A stretch of DNA of 64,000 nt, from assembly GCF_022919575.1 (NCBI RefSeq), contig NZ_CP095071.1, forward strand, positions 124,001 through 188,000. Direction: 5' to 3'. Position 1 is the stretch's first letter; every line of letters starts with the position of its first letter. The DNA comes from Gracilibacillus salinarum (lineage in GTDB: Bacteria > Bacillota > Bacilli > Bacillales > Amphibacillaceae). A program made the translations under genes and the position numbers. Below, one piece after another: positions 1-10,730 of this stretch. A model generated the notes under the pieces. It saw only the letters and a list, made by a program, of their open reading frames with translations, had not been told where the DNA came from and searched no databases.

Positions 1-1
1 T

Positions 2-34
2 AAAAAAATCCGGGAGTAACATCCCGGATTTTTT
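2..34. terminator. Intrinsic terminator, probably bidirectional
   Basis: A 9-bp stem (7-15 pairing with 22-30) is flanked by an A-run and a T-run. It probably ends a gene lying left of the window. The R1 repeat starts a few bases after its T-run. Confidence 0.8.
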
Positions 35-40
35 ATCACA

Positions 41-541
41 AGTATAGAAAGTATATAAGTATAGTCATAGAAGTAATCAGGCTGAATTGGAAGTTTGGTT
101 CCTTTAAAATGGATTATGTTAACTAACAGCTTAGTAGCCATTTTGAAATATCTCATCTGCTTGGATACCGCTCCGTCCAACCACTTCGCGTCCTGCGGGG
201 CACGGCTGAAGCTAACTTTGTGAAGAAGACCACTTCACAAAGTGGATCTTCAGCACCTGCCTGTTCCGCGGGAGTCTACGTGGTTGACCTACGCTGATTT
301 ATAGCTCCACAATTTATGTGACAGCTAGGATATAAAGCACTATCTGCAAGATTTACACCTTAATTGATGAATTTCAGTGCCTAGCACGTGTTACATCCAT
401 TGCAGAACTTCTCTAAAACGTAGGAAATAGGCGGAGACTCCCGTGGGATCAGTATGAGCTGAAGATCCACTTTGTTTGTGCCTGTGTCTGCAAGCATTGC
501 TCCGAAGTAAGCTTCCTCGGTACAAGGCAGCAAGGAAGCAT
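41..541 (+). repeat. R1 copy a, forward core, right end missing
   Basis: The left outer flank (41-100) is followed by the terminal repeat (about 101-123), then palindrome H1 (about 178-290) whose tip is a perfect 11-bp stem, ACTTTGTGAAG with CTTCACAAAGT. A spacer of about 130 bp follows, then the left arm of palindrome H2 (about 420-475) and the start of its long tip cassette (to about 535). The right arm of H2 and the right terminal repeat are absent, so the copy is truncated just before the rnjA terminator. I see no gene in this stretch. Confidence 0.85.
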
Positions 542-564
542 TACATAATTCATAGTATAAGTAC

Positions 565-597
565 CAAAAAAGAGCAGTGAATTAAATTCACTGCTCT
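565..597 (-). terminator. rnjA terminator
   Basis: A 10-bp perfect stem (572-581 with 587-596) is followed, read on the minus strand, by a U-run. It lies directly behind the rnjA stop codon. Confidence 0.85.
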
Positions 598-602
598 TCA
601 TA

Positions 603-2270
603 TTATACTTCCATGATAATAGGTAAGATCATTGGACGTCTTTTGGTTTTGTCGTATAAGAATGGAGCGATGGTATCGGTGATTTCGTTTTTAATCTCAG
701 ACCATTGCGTTGTGCGACGCTCCATAACTTTGTTCAAATGATTAGACACAAGCTTTTGCGCTTCGTTAATTAAGTCTTCGGATTCTCTCATATACACGAA
801 ACCTCGTGAAATAATATCCGGACCGGAAGCGATTTGGAATTCCTTCATATTGATGCTGACCACGACGATGACAAGCCCTTCTTCAGAAAGGATTCGTCGA
901 TCGCGTAATACGATATTACCAATATCTCCAATACCGCTGCCATCAACATAGACAGAACCGGAAGGAATCTTTCCTGCAATTGCAGCGTGATCTTTCCCTA
1001 ATGCTAATACTTCACCATTATCCATGATAAAGCTGTTTTTGAACGGGATGTCACAACTGTCAGCCAGTTTCGTATGTTCTTTCAACATACGATATTCCCC
1101 GTGAATCGGCATAAAATACTTAGGTTTAATTAAACGCAGCATTAATTTTTGTTCTTGTTGTCCACCGTGGCCAGATGTATGAATATCATTTAATGGTCCG
1201 TGAATGACTTCTGCACCTGCACGATATAATTGATTGATAATTCGGCTGACACTTAGCGTATTCCCAGGGATTGGTGAAGAAGAGAATACAACCGTGTCAC
1301 CAGGTATAATTTGAATTTGACGGTGTGTACCATTAGCAATTCTTGATAATGCCGCCATTGGTTCCCCTTGAGAACCAGTACATAGGATGGTCACCTCGTT
1401 AGCTGGAAGCTGATTAATTTGGTGTGCTTCAATAAACGTATTTTTTGGCGCACGAATATAGCCAAGTTCTTGTCCTATTTTTATGGCACCTTCCATACTG
1501 CGGCCGAATACGGCAATTTTACGGTTATGTTTAACGGCGGCTTCCACGACTTGTTGCAAGCGGTGAATATTGGATGCGAACGTAGCAAATATTAATCTGC
1601 CATCGACTCTAGAGAAAATATCATTAATACTGTCACCAACTACTCGTTCAGATAACGTAAATCCGGGAACTTCACTGTTTGTACTATCTGATAACAGACA
1701 TAGTACACCCTCTTTACCGATTTCAGCCATTCTTGATAAGTTGGCTGGTTCTCCGACCGGTGTAAAATCAAATTTAAAGTCTCCGGTATGCACAACGTTA
1801 CCAGGAGGGGTTTTCACAACAATACCATAGGAATCGGGAATACTGTGCGTTGTTCTAAAGAACGACACAGCTGTTTTTCTGAATTTAAAAATATCATCTT
1901 CTTGATAAGTGTGTAATTTTGCCTTACGAAGAAGACCATGTTCATCCAATTTATTTCGAATTAGTCCCATTGCTAATTTACCTGCATAGATAGGCACATT
2001 TATCTCGCGAAGTAAATAAGGAATACCACCGATATGGTCTTCGTGACCATGAGTGATAAATAATCCTTTTATCTTGTCCTGATTTTGCACAAGGTAGGTG
2101 TAGTCAGGTATTACATAATCAATTCCCAATAACTCATCTTCAGGGAATTTGATACCTGCATCAATTAAGATGATTTCGTCCTGAAATTGAACACCGTACG
2201 TGTTTTTCCCAATTTCACCTAAACCACCTAATGCAAAAACTGCAGTCTGATCATTTTTTACAAATTTCAT
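603..2270 (-). CDS. rnjA: Ribonuclease J1
   Basis: Endo- and 5'-3' exoribonuclease of the metallo-beta-lactamase/beta-CASP family, central to mRNA turnover and rRNA maturation in Firmicutes. The 555-aa length is usual for RNase J1. The zinc-binding HGHEDH motif is at residues 74-79, preceded by the GGLGEIGKN start typical of the family. The beta-CASP motifs and a C-terminal domain follow. It starts 3 nt after the rpoY stop, and its ribosome binding site (GGAG) lies inside the end of rpoY, so the two genes are cotranscribed and probably translationally coupled, as in Bacillus. J1 rather than J2 is assigned from the rpoY linkage. Confidence 0.97.
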   Translation of the reverse strand: MKFVKNDQTAVFALGGLGEIGKNTYGVQFQDEIILIDAGIKFPEDELLGIDYVIPDYTYLVQNQDKIKGLFITHGHEDHIGGIPYLLREINVPIYAGKLAMGLIRNKLDEHGLLRKAKLHTYQEDDIFKFRKTAVSFFRTTHSIPDSYGIVVKTPPGNVVHTGDFKFDFTPVGEPANLSRMAEIGKEGVLCLLSDSTNSEVPGFTLSERVVGDSINDIFSRVDGRLIFATFASNIHRLQQVVEAAVKHNRKIAVFGRSMEGAIKIGQELGYIRAPKNTFIEAHQINQLPANEVTILCTGSQGEPMAALSRIANGTHRQIQIIPGDTVVFSSSPIPGNTLSVSRIINQLYRAGAEVIHGPLNDIHTSGHGGQQEQKLMLRLIKPKYFMPIHGEYRMLKEHTKLADSCDIPFKNSFIMDNGEVLALGKDHAAIAGKIPSGSVYVDGSGIGDIGNIVLRDRRILSEEGLVIVVVSINMKEFQIASGPDIISRGFVYMRESEDLINEAQKLVSNHLNKVMERRTTQWSEIKNEITDTIAPFLYDKTKRRPMILPIIMEV

Positions 2271-2273
2271 ACG

Positions 2274-2483
2274 TTAAGCTTGCTCCAATTTGTAAAAAGG
2301 TGATTGTTGTTCATAGTTTAAATGTGCCTCATTCAATAATTGGATAAATTCAATGTTTATTTGTTTATCTTTTAACGATTCTCTTACTTTTCTTTCAGAA
2401 GACGCTTCGATATACAGACTTTTTGTATGTTCACGTACAGGTATTTCAGCAGCGTTTTCTTGATATAGTACTTTATAGATCAT
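2274..2483 (-). CDS. rpoY: RNA polymerase epsilon subunit (YkzG)
   Basis: Small 69-aa RNA polymerase subunit of Firmicutes, known to bind core enzyme near the beta-prime jaw. The sequence begins MIYKVLYQE, carries the family's VREHTKSLY stretch and has the expected length. It directly precedes rnjA, the conserved arrangement in Bacillales. An AAAGGAGA ribosome binding site lies 6 nt before the ATG. A 39-codon ORF with its own ribosome binding site lies upstream in the same transcript. Confidence 0.95.
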   Translation of the reverse strand: MIYKVLYQENAAEIPVREHTKSLYIEASSERKVRESLKDKQINIEFIQLLNEAHLNYEQQSPFYKLEQA

Positions 2484-2511
2484 GTTATCTCTCCTTTGTA
2501 ATGTTTCAATT

Positions 2512-2631
2512 CTATGGTTTGTTTGAATTCTTTTGAAAATCTCTAGAACGATTTATTGTAGTTGGTATACGTTTTTTCCGTAAAACTTCCCGCATGCGCC
2601 GTTTTAATTTTTCTCTTAAACGTTTTAACAT
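2512..2631 (-). CDS. Small basic ORF upstream of rpoY (39 aa)
   Basis: Starts at ATG 2631 and ends at TAG 2512. An AAGGAG sequence precedes the start at a rather long spacing of about 12 nt. The product begins MLKRLREKLKRRMREVLRKK and is strongly basic in its first half, then polar. I do not recognise a family. It lies 28 nt upstream of rpoY on the same strand and downstream of a plausible promoter, so it could be a leader peptide or small protein of the rpoY-rnjA operon. It could also be a chance ORF in a leader. Confidence 0.4.
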   Translation of the reverse strand: MLKRLREKLKRRMREVLRKKRIPTTINRSRDFQKNSNKP

Positions 2632-2720
2632 AAGTGTTGCCAACTCCTTCCTATGCATTATAGAAAAGACAAGCAAAGCATGTGTTCAACGAACCGATCC
2701 AATCCCTATTACTATATAGT

Positions 2721-2749
2721 ATAGTATGATTTGCTAAATATTGAAACAA
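2721..2749 (-). promoter_or_regulatory. SigA-type promoter for rpoY-rnjA
   Basis: On the minus strand, TTGTTT (2744-2749) and TACTAT (2721-2726) are separated by 17 bp. This is about 90 nt upstream of the 39-codon ORF and 240 nt upstream of rpoY. Confidence 0.5.
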
Positions 2750-2860
2750 AAAAGCTAAGAAAAATGAAATATTTTCAACCAAACCCGTTTTTCATGATAC
2801 TTACAGCTAGTTCTTTTATTTAGTTTTGACTTTCAATATTATACTTATTCACTTTATTCA

Positions 2861-2869
2861 TGATATAAT
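2861..2869 (+). promoter_or_regulatory. Extended -10 promoter for the HAD gene
   Basis: TGATATAAT (extended -10; TATAAT at 2864-2869) lies about 40 nt upstream of the start codon. No good -35 hexamer is seen at the usual distance. Confidence 0.55.
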
Positions 2870-2910
2870 GATGCGTGTTTGTGTAGAAATAAAAATAAAG
2901 GAGAATGACT

Positions 2911-3687
2911 TTGGGACAGAAAATTGTGTTCCTGGATATTGACGGCACCATCCTTGACCACGACAAACAAATACCGCCAGCTTCAAAAGCTGCAATTGCT
3001 GAACTTCAGGAATCAGGTATTATTGTTTCGATTGCTACAGGTCGAGCGCCTTTTATGATCCAGGATATTTTAAAAGAATTGAATCTAAATACGTACATCA
3101 GCTTTAATGGACAGTATGCTGTGCATAATGGAGAAGTTATTTATCAGAATCCGATTTCAGATAAATTGTTATCGGAATTAACTAATTATAGTGTGAAGAA
3201 AGGCCATCCACTTGTATACCAAAGTGTTGATGATATGCGTTCTTCAGTAAGTGACCACCCTCATATTATTGAAAGTATGGGAAGCCTTAAATTAGATCAT
3301 CCGCTAGTCGATACTGAATACTATCAAGATAATCCTATCTATCAGGTACTGGTATTTAATGAAGCAGAGGAACAGTTTCAATATGAAGCTGATTTTCCCG
3401 ATCTGCGCTTTGTAAGATGGCATCCATTCTCTTGTGATGTCTTGCCTGGTATCGGTTCTAAAGCAAATGGAATCAAGGAATGCATCGAAGCCTTAAATAT
3501 TGATTGGGAAGATACGTATGCATTTGGTGATGGATTAAATGATTTAGAAATGATTGACGCTGTACACACAGGTGTTGCCATGGGTAACGGTGTGCAGGAA
3601 GTGAAAGATGTAGCAAGTCTTGTGACAGACGATGTTGATCAGGATGGTTTAAGTAAAGCGATGAGGAAGCTTTCACTGATCAAATAA
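2911..3687 (+). CDS. Cof-type HAD phosphatase (YkrA-like)
   Basis: Haloacid-dehalogenase phosphatase of the Cof subfamily, which usually acts on small phosphorylated metabolites. The substrate cannot be told from sequence. The nucleophile motif DIDGT is at residues 9-13, the GDGLND metal-binding motif at 206-211, with a large cap domain between. I start it at TTG 2911, 7 nt after GGAG. An in-frame ATG at 2905 touches the ribosome binding site and is unlikely. The product is 258 aa. Its position between rpoY and def matches B. subtilis ykrA. Confidence 0.9.
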   Translation: MGQKIVFLDIDGTILDHDKQIPPASKAAIAELQESGIIVSIATGRAPFMIQDILKELNLNTYISFNGQYAVHNGEVIYQNPISDKLLSELTNYSVKKGHPLVYQSVDDMRSSVSDHPHIIESMGSLKLDHPLVDTEYYQDNPIYQVLVFNEAEEQFQYEADFPDLRFVRWHPFSCDVLPGIGSKANGIKECIEALNIDWEDTYAFGDGLNDLEMIDAVHTGVAMGNGVQEVKDVASLVTDDVDQDGLSKAMRKLSLIK

Positions 3688-3688
3688 T

Positions 3689-3727
3689 AAAAAACCCCGG
3701 TCTCTGAATGTTCGGAACCGGGGTTTA
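3689..3727. terminator. Bidirectional terminator between the HAD gene and def
   Basis: A 10-bp GC-rich stem (3692-3701 with 3717-3726) has A- and T-runs on its two sides. It serves the convergent HAD gene and def. Confidence 0.9.
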
Positions 3728-3733
3728 CTTATT

Positions 3734-4288
3734 TTACTGGTCGCATGCTTTGGCATTCTCAGGTACAAAGAATGGATCCTGTTTATTAATGTGATCATAA
3801 AACATGACTCCGTTTAAGTGGTCTATCTCATGCTGAAATACAATCGCCGCATAGCCTCTTAATTTGATTTTGATTTCGTTTCCTTCTAAATCTGTTGCTT
3901 TTACCGTTATTTTTTGATAACGAGGAACATAACCTGGGACCTCTCTATCTACTGATAAACATCCTTCACCACCAGATAAAAACGTAAGCGCAACAGAGTG
4001 GCTTACAATTTTGGGATTAAACAGGCCATAGCTATATTCATTCTCATCGAAATCTTGAAAATGAACGGCCATCATCCGTTTTGAAATACCGATCTGTGGT
4101 GCAGCTAACCCAACACCTGCACGCAATCCGTATTTTTCTGCTATTTCATCGTCCTGACTGTTCTGAAGGAACTGCAGCATTTCTTCTAACGTTTCCTTTT
4201 CTTCTTTTGTTGGGGGTAAAGCTACTTCTTCTGCTGATTTCGTCAGGATCGGGTTACCTTCTCTGACGATGTCATCCATAGTAATCAT
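3734..4288 (-). CDS. def: Peptide deformylase
   Basis: Removes the N-formyl group from nascent proteins. The three metal-site motifs are present: GVGLAAPQ (about 59-66), EGCLS (108-112, Cys ligand 110) and QHEIDH (152-157, two His ligands and the catalytic Glu). The start is placed at the ATG giving MITMDDIV, 7 nt after AAGGAG, which matches the N-terminus of type II Bacillus deformylases. The reading frame is open 13 codons further upstream but has no ribosome binding site there. Length 184 aa. Confidence 0.95.
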   Translation of the reverse strand: MITMDDIVREGNPILTKSAEEVALPPTKEEKETLEEMLQFLQNSQDDEIAEKYGLRAGVGLAAPQIGISKRMMAVHFQDFDENEYSYGLFNPKIVSHSVALTFLSGGEGCLSVDREVPGYVPRYQKITVKATDLEGNEIKIKLRGYAAIVFQHEIDHLNGVMFYDHINKQDPFFVPENAKACDQ

Positions 4289-4400
4289 TGCATTGCTCCT
4301 TTTCATCATATTCGTAATTACTATCATATCGAAAAATGCATAAAAAATATAGAATTCGCATATTCATTTCTTAGAATTATACAAATGATATGTAATTTTA

Positions 4401-4409
4401 TGTTATAAT
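4401..4409 (+). promoter_or_regulatory. Extended -10 promoter for ykyA
   Basis: TGTTATAAT (TATAAT at 4404-4409) lies about 50 nt before the ykyA start. No clear -35 is seen. Confidence 0.5.
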
Positions 4410-4458
4410 GAATTGACTTATTAAACAATGATGTTGTTTTTAGGAGGATTTCGGGAAT

Positions 4459-5103
4459 ATGAGGAGATTATTACTGGCTACTTTCTTGCTTGTATTGTTT
4501 TTAGCAGGATGCAGTGGAGACTCAGTTGCTAATGACATGTACGAACACCTTGAACAGACAGTAGAATTAGAGCAGCCATTCGCAGAACAGCAAGAGCCTT
4601 TCTCAGCCTTGGAGCAGGAAGAACAGGATTTGTATAATCAAATCATCGAACTGTCAGCTGATGAAATGGACAAAATTACGTCACTATCAGATCAAGCAAT
4701 TGCTACCATTGAAGAACGTAAGCAATTGTTACAAACAGAATTGGATAGTATGAACAAAGCAGAAGAAGAATTTACAAAAGTAAAAGAGTATGTAGAAGAT
4801 TTAGACGAAGAACCGAAAAAAGTAGCACAAGAGCTTGTAGATACGATGGAACAACGCTACGAAGCTTATCAGCAGTTACATGATGCATATGTGAGTTCAT
4901 TGGAACAAGATCAGAAATTATACGAATTGTTTAAGAAAGAAGATTTAAAAGAAGAAGACCTCCGTAGTCAAATCGAAACGGTAAATCAATCTTACGATAA
5001 AGTTATGGAGCACAATACTAATTTTAACGAATTAACGGATACATACAATCAATTAAAACAGAATTTTTATGATGCAGTCGAATTAAATGTAGTATATGAG
5101 TAA
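4459..5103 (+). CDS. ykyA: YkyA-type lipoprotein
   Basis: 214-aa predicted lipoprotein. It has a basic N-terminus, a hydrophobic core and lipobox LAGC with Cys18 as the lipidation site. The mature part is rich in Glu, Gln and Lys with long helical, probably coiled-coil stretches, as in the YkyA family. Its function is not established. AGGAGG precedes the ATG. It sits between def and the pdh operon, as ykyA does in B. subtilis. Confidence 0.85.
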   Translation: MRRLLLATFLLVLFLAGCSGDSVANDMYEHLEQTVELEQPFAEQQEPFSALEQEEQDLYNQIIELSADEMDKITSLSDQAIATIEERKQLLQTELDSMNKAEEEFTKVKEYVEDLDEEPKKVAQELVDTMEQRYEAYQQLHDAYVSSLEQDQKLYELFKKEDLKEEDLRSQIETVNQSYDKVMEHNTNFNELTDTYNQLKQNFYDAVELNVVYE

Positions 5104-5127
5104 AGCTTTCGGACTCCGAAGGCTTTT
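5103..5127 (+). terminator. ykyA terminator
   Basis: A hairpin of about 9 bp (AGCTTTCGG with CCGAAGGCT) directly after the ykyA stop is followed by a T-run. Confidence 0.85.
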
Positions 5128-5138
5128 TTATTTGTCAA

Positions 5139-5356
5139 GAATGAAAGGTACAGTCCCAACTGAGAATTATTGAGGTTAATGCGAAGCACTAGTGCTTATT
5201 GCTGCAACGTATATAAAGGTGAAAACCAGCGGTATTCTAGCACATTAAATATCTCAATATGGATGCTCTGCTAGCAATGGCTAGACATAATCCATATTAT
5301 AGCAAGTTGTTTATTAATTAAGTCATTAGGTCCGGGCGGGATATGCCTGGTTTCTC
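5139..5356 (-). repeat. R1 copy b, partial, reverse core end plus right flank
   Basis: Positions about 5229-5304 match the right end of the reverse-core copy at 34346-34985, including GCGGTAT, the ATATCTCAA stretch and the terminal repeat ending ATAATCCATATTATAG. They run on into the standard right flank, with the GTCCGGGCGGG...GCCTGG hairpin at about 5330-5350. Both palindromes are missing. The left part (5139-5228) is only faintly like the left flank. Confidence 0.7.
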
Positions 5357-5775
5357 TAAAATGCTCAAAAATGTCTTTACACATCTAGCAGAAGTGAAAC
5401 GTATTCTTGCTTAATTACGTGAAATGGCTTCTCATAATATGTAAATTAGAATTTAGTGCGATTTAATAGCACGGTTTTTCCTGGTTATGGAAGTAACGAT
5501 GTATCTTAATAGATGAATTAATTGTTGATTTATGCGCTTATTTAATAAACAATTTATAGTACAGATGCTAAAAGAAAATGAAACAGATCAATGTAAACCG
5601 CTTACATTTTAGCGGTAAAGCATCCTGTATAGTTCTTGAGGAAAATATTATTAATTATTGCAAAGTGTTTGACCAACTGCTTTCAATAAGCTAAACTGTA
5701 TATGAGCCAAAATTGTACCAATATTAATTACCGGATCTTATGTAACAGTTTTTAATTACATAAGCTGATTAAATA
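5357..5775. other. AT-rich pdh upstream region with no gene seen
   Basis: About 420 bp of AT-rich sequence without an ORF that has a ribosome binding site. At 5591-5607 there is a cre-like sequence, ATGTAAACCGCTTACAT, one base longer than the usual 14-bp CcpA site. With following bases it can also form an ACCGCT/AGCGGT hairpin. Confidence 0.5.
5737..5764. promoter_or_regulatory. Perfect 9-bp dyad upstream of pdhA
   Basis: CTTATGTAA (5737-5745) and TTACATAAG (5756-5764) are a perfect inverted repeat separated by 10 bp. They end 11 bp before the predicted -35 of pdhA. The position suits an operator. The binding protein is unknown. Confidence 0.45.
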
Positions 5776-5804
5776 TTGATCGAAAAGGGTAAAGCATTAA
5801 TAAT
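5776..5804 (+). promoter_or_regulatory. Putative SigA promoter of pdhABCD
   Basis: TTGATC (5776-5781), a 17-bp spacer and AATAAT (5799-5804) lie about 85 nt before the pdhA start. Confidence 0.45.
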
Positions 5805-5884
5805 GACTTTGGTACAGATTTTTTAATCTTTTGGGAAAGCTAATTTTGATAAATTAAATTAGGTATTGAGAAAGGAAGAGGTGA

Positions 5885-6973
<1,089 letters not shown>

Positions 6974-6976
6974 ATC

Positions 6977-7954
6977 ATGGCTCAAATGACAATGATCCAA
7001 GCAATTACTGATGCATTAAGAACAGAACTGAAAAATGATGAAAATGTACTTGTATACGGTGAAGACGTTGGTCAAAATGGTGGGGTATTCCGTGCTACGG
7101 AAGGACTTCAGGACGAATTCGGTGAAGACCGTGTATTTGATACGCCGCTAGCAGAGTCAGGCATTGCAGGTATCTCACTTGGACTTGCTACACAAGGCTT
7201 CCGTCCGGTACCTGAGATCCAATTCTTCGGTTTCGTATACGAAGCTATGGATGCTATTAACGGTCAGATGGCACGTTTGCGTTATCGTTCTGGTAACACA
7301 ATGAATGCACCGGTGACAATTCGTTCACCATTTGGTGGCGGGGTTCATACGCCTGAACTTCACGCGGATTCATTAGAAGGACTTATTGCGCAACAGCCAG
7401 GTATGAAGGTAGTTATTCCTTCTGGCCCGTATGATGCAAAAGGTTTATTAATTCAATCTATTCGCGATAACGACCCAGTTGTGTTCTTAGAGCACATGAA
7501 GCTATATCGTTCTTTCCGTGAAGAAGTACCTGAAGATGAGTATACGCTTGAATTAGGAAAAGCGAATATTAAACGTGAAGGTAACGACGTAACATTAATT
7601 GCTTACGGTGCAATGGTACAATCTTCACTTAAAGCAGCAGAAGAACTAGAAAAAGACGGTATCGATGCAGAAGTTATCGACTTGCGAACTGTAATGCCAA
7701 TTGATTTCGAGACGATCATAAAATCTGTTGAGAAAACCAATCGTGTAGTATTTGTTCAAGAGGCACAACGTCAAGCTGGTATGGCTTCTTATGTTGTAGC
7801 TCAAATTCAAGAGCGTGCAATTTTACACTTAGAAGCACCGATCTTAACAGTTGCTGCTCCTGATACAGTATATGCTTTCACACAAGCAGAAGAAGTTTGG
7901 TTACCAAACTATAACGATATTATCGAAAAAGTAAACAAAGTCATCAATTTCTAA
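6977..7954 (+). CDS. pdhB: Pyruvate dehydrogenase E1 beta subunit
   Basis: 325-aa transketolase-like E1 beta chain that completes the E1 alpha2beta2 tetramer. The family start ([13 protein letters not shown]), [11 protein letters not shown] and the C-terminal EAQRQAGM regions are clear. Its ribosome binding site (AAGGAG) lies in the last codons of pdhA. Confidence 0.96.
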   Translation: MAQMTMIQAITDALRTELKNDENVLVYGEDVGQNGGVFRATEGLQDEFGEDRVFDTPLAESGIAGISLGLATQGFRPVPEIQFFGFVYEAMDAINGQMARLRYRSGNTMNAPVTIRSPFGGGVHTPELHADSLEGLIAQQPGMKVVIPSGPYDAKGLLIQSIRDNDPVVFLEHMKLYRSFREEVPEDEYTLELGKANIKREGNDVTLIAYGAMVQSSLKAAEELEKDGIDAEVIDLRTVMPIDFETIIKSVEKTNRVVFVQEAQRQAGMASYVVAQIQERAILHLEAPILTVAAPDTVYAFTQAEEVWLPNYNDIIEKVNKVINF

Positions 7955-7984
7955 AACAATATTACGAGACGGGAGGTCATTTGA

Positions 7985-9274
7985 ATGGCTTTTGAATTTA
8001 AATTGCCTGACATTGGTGAAGGTATCCATGAAGGTGAAATTGTAAAGTGGTTTGTAAAAGCTGGGGAAGAAATTAAAGAAGACGACGTTATTTGTGAAGT
8101 GCAAAATGACAAAGCTGTCGTGGAAATTCCATCTCCAGTTGACGGAACGGTTAAAGAGGTTCATTTCGATGAAGGCTCTGTAGCGACAGTTGGTGAAACA
8201 ATCATTACCATCGATGCTGAAGGTTATGAAGATGAAGGGGCTTCTGATGATAATGACTCACAGAAGGAAGAAGCACCTAAAGAAGAAGCAAAAGAAGAAA
8301 AAGATACAAGCTCAGACAGTGAAACAAAACAAAAGCCAGCAGCTAAGGATGAAAACAACCGCGTTATTGCGATGCCTTCTGTTCGTAAATATGCTCGTGA
8401 TAACAATGTGGATATTGCAGAAGTCCAAGGCTCAGGTAAAAATAACCGTGTATTAAGAGACGATATTGACGCCTTCTTAAATGGTGGTCAAAAAGCTGAT
8501 ACACAAGAATCAGCAGCAGAATCAACAGATGCAGCTCAATCTTCTCAATCAGCGGCAGCTCCAGCAGGAGAATTCCCTGAAACTCGTGAGAAAATGAGTG
8601 GTATTCGTAAAGCAATCGCAAATGCAATGGTTAATTCTAAACATAAAGCGCCACACGTTACATTACATGATGAAATCGATGTAACAGAGTTAGTTGCACA
8701 CCGTAAGAAGTTTAAACCAGTTGCAGCAGAACAAGATGTAAAACTTACTTATTTACCATATGTAGTAAAAGCATTAGTTTCTGCTTTAAACAAATATCCA
8801 ATTTTAAATGCATCTATTGATGATGAAACAGATGAAATCGTCAGCAAACATTACTATAATATTGGTATTGCTGCAGATACAGAAAAAGGTCTGTTAGTAC
8901 CAGTAGTAAAAAATGCAGATGCTAAATCCATTTTCGGTATCTCTAGTGAAATTAATGAATTAGCTGGTAAAGCAAGAGAAGGGAAACTTGCTCCGAATGA
9001 AATGAAAGGTGCATCTTGTACTATTTCTAACATCGGATCAGCTGGTGGACAATGGTTTACACCTGTAATTAATTACCCGGAAGCAGCTATTCTAGGTATT
9101 GGTCGTATTGCTGAAAAACCGGTTGTTCGTGATGGTGAAATTGTCGTAGCACCTGTACTTGCATTATCATTAAGCTTCGATCACCGTATTGTTGATGGTG
9201 CTACAGCACAAATGGCAATGAATCAAATCAAACGTCTATTAGCAGACCCACAATTAATTATGATGGAGGGGTAA
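7985..9274 (+). CDS. pdhC: Dihydrolipoamide acetyltransferase (E2)
   Basis: Core acetyltransferase of the pyruvate dehydrogenase complex. Domains in order: one lipoyl domain (about 1-77, lipoylated Lys43 in NDKAVVE), a Glu/Lys/Ser-rich flexible linker (80-125), the E3-binding domain (about 128-165), a second Ala/Gln/Ser linker, then the catalytic domain ending with HRIVDG (His400, Asp404). The single lipoyl domain and 429-aa length are usual for Bacillus. It has a GGGAGG-type ribosome binding site. Confidence 0.96.
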   Translation: MAFEFKLPDIGEGIHEGEIVKWFVKAGEEIKEDDVICEVQNDKAVVEIPSPVDGTVKEVHFDEGSVATVGETIITIDAEGYEDEGASDDNDSQKEEAPKEEAKEEKDTSSDSETKQKPAAKDENNRVIAMPSVRKYARDNNVDIAEVQGSGKNNRVLRDDIDAFLNGGQKADTQESAAESTDAAQSSQSAAAPAGEFPETREKMSGIRKAIANAMVNSKHKAPHVTLHDEIDVTELVAHRKKFKPVAAEQDVKLTYLPYVVKALVSALNKYPILNASIDDETDEIVSKHYYNIGIAADTEKGLLVPVVKNADAKSIFGISSEINELAGKAREGKLAPNEMKGASCTISNIGSAGGQWFTPVINYPEAAILGIGRIAEKPVVRDGEIVVAPVLALSLSFDHRIVDGATAQMAMNQIKRLLADPQLIMMEG

Positions 9275-9277
9275 TAA

Positions 9278-10687
9278 ATGGTAGTTGGAGATTTTCCAGT
9301 TGAATTAGATACGCTTGTAGTTGGAGCAGGACCTGGGGGATATGTTGCCGCAATTCGTGCTGCACAGACAGGTCAAAAAGTAACAGTTGTAGAAAAAGGT
9401 AATGTAGGTGGCGTATGTTTAAACGTAGGCTGTATTCCTTCAAAAGCCTTAATTGAAGCTAGTCACAAAGCAGAACATGCCCATGGTGATGAAGCATTAG
9501 GAATCAAAACTGAAAATGTTTCAGTAGATTTCTCAAAAGTACAAGAATGGAAAGGTACTGTTGTCAATAAATTAACCGGTGGTGTATCTGGTTTATTAAA
9601 AGCCAACAAAATCGATCTTGTACAAGGCGAAGTTTACTTTGTTGACAAAAATACTGTGAAGGTAATGGATGACAAAAATTCACAAACTTACACATTCAAG
9701 CATTGTATTATTGCAACAGGTTCTCGTCCAATTGAGTTACCAACTTTCAAATACTCTGATCGTGTCCTTGATTCAACAGGCGCTCTTAATCTAAAAGATA
9801 TTCCTAAGAAGCTTGTTGTAATCGGTGGTGGATATGTAGGTACAGAGTTAGGTACTGCATATGCTAACTTCGGTACAGAAGTAACGATTCTTGAAGGTAT
9901 GAAAGATATTCTTGGTGGATTCGAAAAACAAATGAGTGCCCTTGTGAAGAAAAAGCTTAAGAGCAAAGGCGTTACTATTGTAACTGAAGCAATGGCTAAA
10001 GGTGTAGAAGAAACGAAAGATGGCGTGAAAGTATCATATGAAGCCAATGGTAAGGAAGAAACGGTTGACGCGGATTATGTATTAGTAACAGTTGGTCGTA
10101 AGCCAAATACAGATGAATTAGGTCTTGAGCAAGTTGGTATTGATATGACGGACAAAGGTCTAATCAATATCGACGATCAGTGCCGAACAAATGTTGATAG
10201 CATTTTTGCAATTGGTGATATTGTAGCTGGACCTCCACTTGCGCACAAAGCATCTTACGAAGGTAAAGTTGCAGCAGAAGTTATCGCTGGTGAAAATTCT
10301 GTAATCGACTATCTAGCTATTCCAGCAGTAGTTTTCTCTGATCCGGAATTAGCAACAGTAGGTTACAATGAGGAAGAGGCGAAAGAAGCTGGTTATGATG
10401 TAGCAGCTTCTAAATTCCCATTCGCAGCTAATGGTCGTGCACTTTCCTTAAATGCTGGTGAAGGTTTCCTTAAACTGATCACTCGCAAAAATGACGGATT
10501 AATTATCGGTGGTCAAATTGCTGGTCCAAATGCTAGTGATATGGTTGCTGAAGTTGGTCTTGCAATCGAAGCTGGTATGACAGTTGAAGACTTAGCTTTA
10601 ACAATCCATGCTCACCCTACATTAGGTGAAATCACAATGGAAGCAGCGGAAGTTGCAATGGGTACACCAATCCATATTACCAAATAA
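9278..10687 (+). CDS. pdhD: Dihydrolipoamide dehydrogenase (E3)
   Basis: FAD enzyme that reoxidises dihydrolipoamide with NAD. The FAD-binding GAGPGG motif is at 16-21, the redox-active disulfide in GGVCLNVGC (Cys47, Cys52), a second GGGYVG motif for NAD near 188, and the His446/Glu451 catalytic pair in HAHPTLGE. It starts 3 nt after pdhC with GGAGGGG as ribosome binding site and is followed by a terminator that ends the operon. Confidence 0.97.
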   Translation: MVVGDFPVELDTLVVGAGPGGYVAAIRAAQTGQKVTVVEKGNVGGVCLNVGCIPSKALIEASHKAEHAHGDEALGIKTENVSVDFSKVQEWKGTVVNKLTGGVSGLLKANKIDLVQGEVYFVDKNTVKVMDDKNSQTYTFKHCIIATGSRPIELPTFKYSDRVLDSTGALNLKDIPKKLVVIGGGYVGTELGTAYANFGTEVTILEGMKDILGGFEKQMSALVKKKLKSKGVTIVTEAMAKGVEETKDGVKVSYEANGKEETVDADYVLVTVGRKPNTDELGLEQVGIDMTDKGLINIDDQCRTNVDSIFAIGDIVAGPPLAHKASYEGKVAAEVIAGENSVIDYLAIPAVVFSDPELATVGYNEEEAKEAGYDVAASKFPFAANGRALSLNAGEGFLKLITRKNDGLIIGGQIAGPNASDMVAEVGLAIEAGMTVEDLALTIHAHPTLGEITMEAAEVAMGTPIHITK

Positions 10688-10692
10688 ATAAA

Positions 10693-10729
10693 AATGAAAA
10701 GAGTCTGCAATGTTGCAGGCTCTTTTTTA
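10693..10729 (+). terminator. pdh operon terminator
   Basis: A stem of about 11 bp (10700-10710 with 10713-10723, one G-U pair) is followed by TTTTTT. R1 copy c starts immediately after it. Confidence 0.9.
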
Positions 10730-10730
10730 T

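Noticed and set aside
178..290. R1 palindromes as a CRISPR array
   Set aside because: The repeats are long, dispersed and internally symmetric. There are no short direct repeats with unique spacers and no cas genes in the window.
2905..2910. ATG 2905 as start of the HAD gene
   Set aside because: It lies one base after GGAG. TTG 2911 has correct spacing and gives the expected N-terminus.
4289..4327. Longer N-terminus for peptide deformylase
   Set aside because: No ribosome binding site upstream of the longer start. AAGGAG is placed correctly for the ATG at 4288, which gives the family-typical MITM start.
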